From Sipunculus nudus (lineage: Eukaryota; Annelida; Sipuncula; Golfingiida; Sipunculidae), in contig CM049306.1 in assembly GCA_026874595.1 (NCBI GenBank), positions 108,521,142 through 108,585,141 on the forward strand: 64,000 nucleotides of DNA. The letters are read 5' to 3'. Of the stretch, positions 57,860 through 64,000 are shown in pieces (within the stretch, counting starts at the first letter, position 1; each line of letters begins with the position of its first letter). The position numbers and the translations under genes were made by a program. The notes beneath the pieces are model-generated. The model saw only the letters and a program-made list of their open reading frames with translations, ran no database searches and was not told the origin of the DNA.

Positions 57860-58097
57860 GATATTATACAGCTTCACCTGTTGGAAACTGCAGTGGACAT
57901 TTCATAAATACATTTGTTGTATTTTTTTTTATCAGAAATTACTCCGGTTCGTTATTTTCCACCTTCCTTTAACAGGTTCCTGAGTTGTTTCTGTGTCACG
58001 TGCTCTGCTGATATTTCTACTTCAAACATGTATTGAATCAAGTCAAGTACAATTATGATTCATATTCACTCAGTTTAAAGCACCCGGTGTTCAGAAG
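57860..58097 (+). repeat. Inverted duplication, left arm
   Basis: cagcttcacctgttggaaac, catttcataaatacatttgt, ccttcctttaacaggtt, gtgtcacgtgctctgctgat and atgattcatattcactcag recur inverted at 59,050-59,315. Confidence 0.9.
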
Positions 58098-58579
58098 TTG
58101 TCGCCCGAGTGTCCGGAACTCATTTTTGTTCGTCAAACCTTGTAATAACACATGGAGTACATGAATATTCACATCGATGTCGCTTCCGTTGTTTTAGTGT
58201 CTCATAATTGGGGAATTCTGTACTTGTTCACCTTCATTGTGCGCTCATTTTAAATTTGCATGATGTTTCAGCCAAATGCTTGATTACCCACCAAATTGTG
58301 ACGGAGAATTTTCAGTGCGCAGTGCACAGTTTTTGTTGAACTCTACCAGTATTGAAACAAATAACTAGTCGTGAGAGCGTGTTCTTATGGTCCGTGGATT
58401 GTTCCTCTCACATTAATTTGTGTGTCTGTATGTGGGTGGCTGGGGGGAGGGGTTCTTATGCCTGAACCCTTTTGTAGAGTAATAATGCGTTTCAGCCAGT
58501 TGGTTTGACAGTTAAAAGAACCTGGTCGTCTCATCTCTAGTGGTATGACAGCAGGCACTCCTTGGCTCCTTAAAGGGCT
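58098..58579. other. Loop of the inverted duplication, nothing recognised
   Basis: AT-rich with a G-rich patch at 58,435-58,452. Confidence 0.55.
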
Positions 58580-59045
58580 GTGTCAATGTCAAGGGTGGCA
58601 TCTCCACTTTAAACATGTCCGGTGAATCGAGTCATGTACATTGATGATTCATCATAGGGACACCACCCAGCCCGTCTGAGCATTTTTACCTCTCTTCAAC
58701 AAGTTAAGGTACGTGTACGTCACATCATAGCCCAAAGAAGGGACTCCTCATTATTTTTTTCTGTGACTGGCCCAACTAGCAACAAATTAAAATATCAAAA
58801 CTAAAAGGCGTTCTATAAATAGTTTTATAGTTAAGATGGTAAGTACTTGTTTAACTACATATAGTAAGCTCATCCTACCAGGCCTTTTCAATAAACATTT
58901 CGTCACACATCCGGTTATGGCTGACAATTTTCGGTGCCTGATCACCTGCTTTTGTTGTACTGGGAGTAGTGAGAGAAATAACTGAAATTTATCATTAATC
59001 TGATCCAAAATAAAAGAAATACATAACGATCCAATGCACAAAACA
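58580..59045 (-). repeat. Duplicated segment, minus copy
   Basis: This is the inverted counterpart of 55,530-55,900 (ccgcccgtctgagc-type words, attggatcgttatgtattt on the minus strand), with an insertion between the exon-like part and the ggctgggtggtg part. Confidence 0.85.
58847..58999 (-). pseudogene. Exon-like relic of the secreted-protein family, minus strand
   Basis: 153 nt, 51 codons, phase 0 at both ends, with acceptor-like ttttggatcag and donor GTACTT. It reads INDKFQLFLSLLPVQQKQ, VIRHRKLSAITGCVTKC and RPGRMSLLYVVKQ. The order IR, GC-x3-C, SL-Y parallels the exon at 21,959-22,129, which is also phase 0/0. One later cysteine is replaced. It could be a live exon of a diverged gene or a relic; the surrounding DNA is duplicated and inverted. 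Confidence 0.3.
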
Positions 59046-59049
59046 TATA

Positions 59050-59315
59050 TTCATGCCACCGGGCGCTTAAAACTGAGTGAATATGAATCATAATTGTACT
59101 TGACTTGATTCAATACATGTTTGAAGTAGAAATATCAGCAGAGCACGTGACACAGAAACAACACAGGAATTCCTGTGTTAACTAGTTAACCTGTTAAAGG
59201 AAGGCGGAAAATAACGAACCGGTGTAATTTCTGATAATAAAATACAACAAATGTATTTATGAAATGTCTTCTGTGGTTTTCAACAGGTGAAGCTGTGAAA
59301 TATCAGTCATATTTC
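59050..59315 (-). repeat. Inverted duplication, right arm
   Basis: Inverted copy of 57,860-58,097, with a palindromic insertion at 59,160-59,190 absent from the other arm. Confidence 0.9.
59160..59190. repeat. Overlapping perfect palindromes
   Basis: aacacaggaattcctgtgtt (20 bp, centred on GAATTC) overlaps gttaactagttaac (14 bp). Confidence 0.9.
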
Positions 59316-59357
59316 CATTTTATATATATTTTCTGATTTACAGATTTAACAAAACTG

Positions 59358-59358
<1 letters not shown>

Positions 59359-59446
<88 letters not shown>
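59359..59446. repeat. (TA)n microsatellite with (TACA) steps
   Basis: About 88 bp, mostly TA, with two acata interruptions. Confidence 0.95.
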
Positions 59447-59447
<1 letters not shown>

Positions 59448-61140
59448 GTAGAAATACACCTGCTGATAGAAAAAAAACACATTCTTAACCTATTCCAACT
59501 GAATATAATAACTTAGACTTAATTTTTTGCCGTGATGATTTAAAATTGCCTGAGAGGTATTTTTTGATATGCACACATTTTCTGGGTTTTTTGCGGTCAT
59601 TGTTAGAGTACATTAAAAGTATTTGTTTATTTCTCCTTTATAATATGTGTGGAGGTATTGTGGAAATAAATATTCACATGTCCTGAACATGGCCTTAGGA
59701 AGTTGTTAAGTCGTAAAAAGCATATAAACCATCATTAAGCCACCCCCTGTTAGGAGCATATGCTTTTGGGGGATGACGAGTATGCCATACCTATACCTGG
59801 GTCACATTGATTGTGGGTCAATTCTTAGGTTCACCAAAGACTAAAATCATCAATACATTTTTGTTTTCGTTTTATATTTCCTTTTATTTTTCTTCTGCAA
59901 GTGTTCGTGCTAGATCTCAATTTTGGCTGATTTTCAAATACTTACCTTTAGGCACAATAATAGTTTAAGGTGACAGACTTGCCCCTGATATTTGTTTTTC
60001 ACCCAGCTTCCACGGCCGTACACTCCATAGCCGATTCCCGATTATCGCTCAGTTGCGGGGCTCAAGGGGGTGGACAGGCTTGTAGGTGTCGCTAGACAGT
60101 CGCAAACATCAAGTTCTTTTTATTTACAGACATGAAAACCACCTTACTCCAAATAAATTGCATTCATAAAGCTTAGAGTACTGTAATGTACAACATATTT
60201 AACTATATATTAAATTTGCTTATAATTAAAGAAAAAATATTTTGGCAGATTTAAAGAAAATCCCAAATACATGAGTAAGGATATGCGATTATTATCGAGT
60301 TTAGCGAGTTCAGTAGTTGGAAATTCCCATAAAATAAAAGCCTAATTTAAAAATGTTTTGGTAAAAATTACCAGGATAACTTAAAGACGTAGTGAGGCAT
60401 ACCCGTTTGGGATAAATAACCATAGCAAATTTCAAGTAATAAATGGATTAATTATTGAAAATGATTGTTTTTATCAACTCCAATTATTTTAAGATATTGG
60501 TGAAATATCAAATCTGTTAGTGGGAATTTTAACTATCTTCTTGGGAAAATTTTGTTCGACTTTTGAAAATCCGGTTTTGTATGAGGAACGGTATTCAGTA
60601 CCCCATTATATTCTAAACTGTCTCTCTATCAATAAATCATGCCTTGTAGCTCTTAATAAATAATACACTAACCCTGCTTTCCCCACACATGTCAATCACG
60701 TGACCTGCGGCTAGAACGTTGTTACTCATGATAGGCGATTTCGACTACTATGTTATTGTGTTTCATGTGTCTGTTAGAATAAAGTTAAAATGTTCACCAT
60801 ATGACTTAACTGTTCATTCCATTTCCGTGTCACCGACTTCACCTCCTAAAGAAATAAATAAACATGTGTGTGTGTGTGTGTGTTTAATTTTAGGAATATT
60901 TGAGACAAAAAAAAAAACAACGAATGTTTAGCCGAATCTATCGGAGATTTCCCTGCTTAATATTTTACTTGACATTTTCGATGACCATTAGTTATTATAG
61001 CAGCATCTAAAAGTATGTTTAATTGATCATGTAGGCTTTACTTACATGTATAACTCCAATGGTTTTTACGATTATTATTCAATAATGACAGACATATCAG
61101 TCACCCGGTTGTCCATTGTTAAAAAAAAACATAGGACAAA
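59447..61140. other. Intergenic AT-rich sequence, nothing recognised
   Basis: A short TG run lies at 60,867-60,882; no gene or element signature was seen. Confidence 0.6.
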
Positions 61141-61147
61141 ACCTGGC

Positions 61148-61420
61148 TTCTGCTGCTCAGAGTATAGCACAGGACTCAATGCCCTAAGATCGTGGGTTCG
61201 ACTTTCAGCCGAGAAGATATTTCACGGCGGGCCCCACCCAAGGTAAGCGCTCGAAAGGCTTATTGGAAAGGCCGGGGCCAACGGCCGTGTTTTACTCACA
61301 AACGAGTGCGCCTTTCGGATTTCCTCGGTGGTATGATCCGGCAATGGGGACAATTACGCACCCAGGGCCCGCAAGTGCAATAGTCACCGGGCCTGATTAA
61401 CAACAGGATATAAAATGTAT
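61148..61420 (+). mobile_element. tRNA-derived SINE
   Basis: The head has gctcagagtatagcacagga in the position of a tRNA D-arm/A box and gtgggttcgactttc as the B box about 35 bp later. The body carries cggcgggccccacc, aaacgagtgcgcctttcgg, ttcctcggtgg, cacccagggcccgcaagtgc and agtcaccgggcctg. It ends aacaggatataaaat. A second copy of the body lies inverted at 29,940-30,060, which proves it is dispersed. Transcription would be by RNA polymerase III with LINE help (family knowledge). The short frames across it are not genes. Confidence 0.7.
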
Positions 61421-62599
61421 GGAAGTGTGTGATACCCTGATGTTTGAAACCGGAATGGAATTCTGCAGATGTACATATACTTAGTAAAGTTAGCATTGAA
61501 AAAGGTAGTTATAATGTACCATAAAATATATTAAAAAATATAGGGCAATATAGGAGATAACAGTGTAAATGTTCCAAAATACAATTTTTTAGAGCAAAAT
61601 TTAAGAAATAAAGGAGTCAGTGGAAGCCCTGTGGCACTGCGTTTGTAAAAGTAATCCCCCTCAGCTGTCAAGATACCTTGGAAAACATTAGAATCTCCGG
61701 TGATAACTGCATGCAGATATTTTCATAGTCAGAAATAATATGTTTCTCCAACAATCAGTATATATAAGCCTTAAATACTTTAGCAAGTGCGATCTTGAAG
61801 TTTGAGTACCTAAATTCTATTGGTGTTTTTTTTTTTTTCTTCTGTTAATTTTTTATGACATTATTTGTAATATGGAGTTTAAACAAAGAAAGTAACAATG
61901 TTTAATGTCATGATACATGTGCCTTGAATAGTATGGTTTCCAAGTGAGGTATACGACTTATGATGACCAAATATTGAATATATTTTTTTATAGTTGCAAG
62001 TTTAATGTTCTATTCTCTACTCTGTTCTACTTGCTAAGTCTAAGCAAATTTTATATCGCACGCCGAGTGAACGAAACACTGAGGAGTGCGCACATGGAAA
62101 CATCATGGTTATATAGGGATAAGGTGATGATAAGGACCAGAGAGATATTACACATGTTAGTCAATCATATCAGTTGACCTAATTAGTAATATTGTTTAGG
62201 AGACTGCAGTCAGTGCTGGATAATTTCATTTCTTTTGCCATAGAAAAAGGGGGCTTTTTCGATAAAACGTGTTACACAAAACAGTTTGGAGGAAGTTATA
62301 GAGGCAACTGTTCTAACATTTTCTAGTAATGAGGAACGGATGTTGTAAGGCATGGAGTCTATTGTACAGCAGGTGTTTTGAATAGCAACAAGTAAAGTGA
62401 TGAATGTGTTCGGCCATTACTAACCCGCTTGAACACGTTGAACCCTTTGTAAGTGAGACGTATATAGATCACAAAACTTGAAGGTTTTCAAACCACATCC
62501 GTGACATATAAGTATTCATTTATCATTATTTAGCACTAAATGATCCAGAAATTCTAGTCTTGGGTTAGCGGTTGATGCTAGGTATTAAGATATAATATG

Positions 62600-62601
<2 letters not shown>
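61421..62601. other. Intergenic sequence, nothing recognised
   Basis: No supported feature. Confidence 0.6.

Positions 62602-62645
<44 letters not shown>
62602..62645. repeat. (TA)n microsatellite
   Basis: About 44 bp of TA. Confidence 0.95.
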
Positions 62646-62647
<2 letters not shown>

Positions 62648-64000
62648 TATTATTAATGCTTAATATATTTTCAACCTAAGAAAAGTATATTAATTATTTC
62701 AGCTATATTATTAAAATCTCTAGCCATTTTTTTTGTCAAGTTGATCATAAGTACAGGGGGGACGAGTCTCCCACTCCCATATTTAGAAAAAATTCAAATA
62801 TGCTATGTAAGGAGGACATTTTGAGGCACCTTTCACCAAAAAAGGGGTTTTATGTTTTTCAACTACTATTCTCTTAAATGTCTTTGCATAACGTAGTCAA
62901 ACTTTAGAGGTTGGCAGTTCAAGTGTGGTCGGTTAAAATATTTATATTTCTTCAACATTTGGATAATAACTGTAAGTCCAAACATTCAATCGTATGTGAC
63001 ATTCTGATGTGTGTATGGTCAAAATGCGCATCTAGGTTTATAATTTGAAAAAAAAATTTTTTGTTTAAATGTAATCCTCTTGGTAAAATAACTGGTATAA
63101 AAAAGGCATCTGAAAAATGAAAATTAACGACGAATAACACGGGGGCCCCTCTGGATCAGCCAGTGGTGTAACCTTCACTTTAATTTATTCATATATTTTA
63201 AACTTCTACAGTGAATGATCGGACGACATGTGATTTACAATTTTACAAGTGCCGTGTTTTCCCCCTCCTATAATCCCTTAACATTCCGCTTTAACACTAT
63301 ATTTAATGCGACATTTGTTTCATACATAAGAACACATAAAACGACTTAGGGGCATGTGGCTGGTTATAACGCTCAACCACTTGAACCGCCACCGCTACTA
63401 GACCTTGCCAGCTGAGAGGACGAGTTATATAAAATACTGGTATACGAACGCGCTGGTGAAGTCAGCATGTATAAAATAAAGTGGAAAAGCTTCGCTGAAA
63501 CCACCTTGGAGAAAGGAAAAAAACTAGGTCATGCCGCCCTACAGGACTATTATACCAGAAAACAGCAACGAAAAAAATGTGCTTAGGACTCGTTCGTAAA
63601 CTGTGATTATGAATCTTGCATAATGTTATATAATGACCATATATTCCTTGATGACATGTATATAATTTTTAATGTGTAGACAGTCTCTGAAGCCTTCAGG
63701 TAGGTTAGTATTAATCTAAGTTTGCTTATCTTACTTTACTTATATTATATTTATAAGATATTTGAGTATTTTCCAGTTCAGTGTTGTACTGTCATATGAA
63801 CTTTTTACCATGCACCTGCTTTAAGCTTAGGTCTGCAGTGATATATTAACTTTTTCTTGATTATTTTAAGGTGTTTTTTCGGCTTTTAAATTGGGAAGCG
63901 TAAATGAAGACTAATTTGTGTTGAGATTTAGCGTTATATATTATAAATCGTTTACGATTACATTTCTGTTACATCACTGTACGGGAGAAGATTTCATAGT
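62646..64000. other. Intergenic sequence to the window end, nothing recognised
   Basis: AT-rich with no supported gene, RNA or repeat. Confidence 0.6.

Noticed and set aside
63340-63420. tRNA-like words (tggctggttataacgctcaa)
   Set aside because: No B box at the right spacing and no cloverleaf could be drawn.

Overview
The window is AT-rich eukaryotic nuclear DNA, almost certainly from an invertebrate animal. I lean towards a mollusc or another lophotrochozoan, but that rests only on the mix of mobile elements and is not proven. There is no bacterial-style gene organisation. Most of the 64 kb is repeats, mobile-element remains and AT-rich DNA in which I see no function. No RNA gene was recognised apart from tRNA-derived SINE heads.

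Layout. 1-8,913 is a large minisatellite of 40-bp units. It runs in one orientation to 8,269, flips through a hairpin junction (8,252-8,290), and continues inverted to about 8,913. 9,084-10,518 holds two TA-flanked pogo/Tigger-like DNA transposons, one a 180-bp MITE and the other about 1.07 kb with a decayed transposase C-terminus, interleaved with (TA)n tracts. 12,137-16,762 is a Ty3/gypsy LTR retrotransposon with near-identical LTRs, a 5-bp target duplication, a tRNA-Ser-type primer site, gag-protease, and a pol broken at four places. 16.8-21.8 kb holds dispersed repeats, a SINE-like segment and a 275-bp tandem repeat.

The most interesting region is the minus strand from 40 kb down to 22 kb. 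It contains short, splice-site-flanked exons that encode a signal peptide, short helical segments, conserved cysteines and N-glycosylation sequons. Three of them (23,411-23,538, 22,361-22,474 and 21,959-22,129) join in a continuous reading frame. Similar exons recur at 24.7-25.0, 34.8-35.4 and 39.5-39.8 kb, with decayed relatives at 55.6 kb (+) and 58.9 kb (-). I read this as a small cluster of paralogous secreted-protein genes that I cannot assign to a known family.

25,526-27,872 (-) is a 5'-truncated non-LTR retrotransposon with a long open reverse transcriptase. 29.9-32.0 kb has a SINE fragment followed by a 19-bp minisatellite inside a 630-bp tandem duplication. 33.3-34.4 kb holds MITE-like inverted-repeat elements. 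40.8-46.4 kb carries three copies of a dispersed element with an internal minisatellite of about 20 bp. 47.8-52.7 kb holds two decayed L1/Tx1-like LINEs in opposite orientations. 54.6-59.4 kb is a patchwork of direct and inverted duplications. 61.1-61.4 kb is a tRNA-derived SINE. The rest to 64 kb is unannotated AT-rich sequence.
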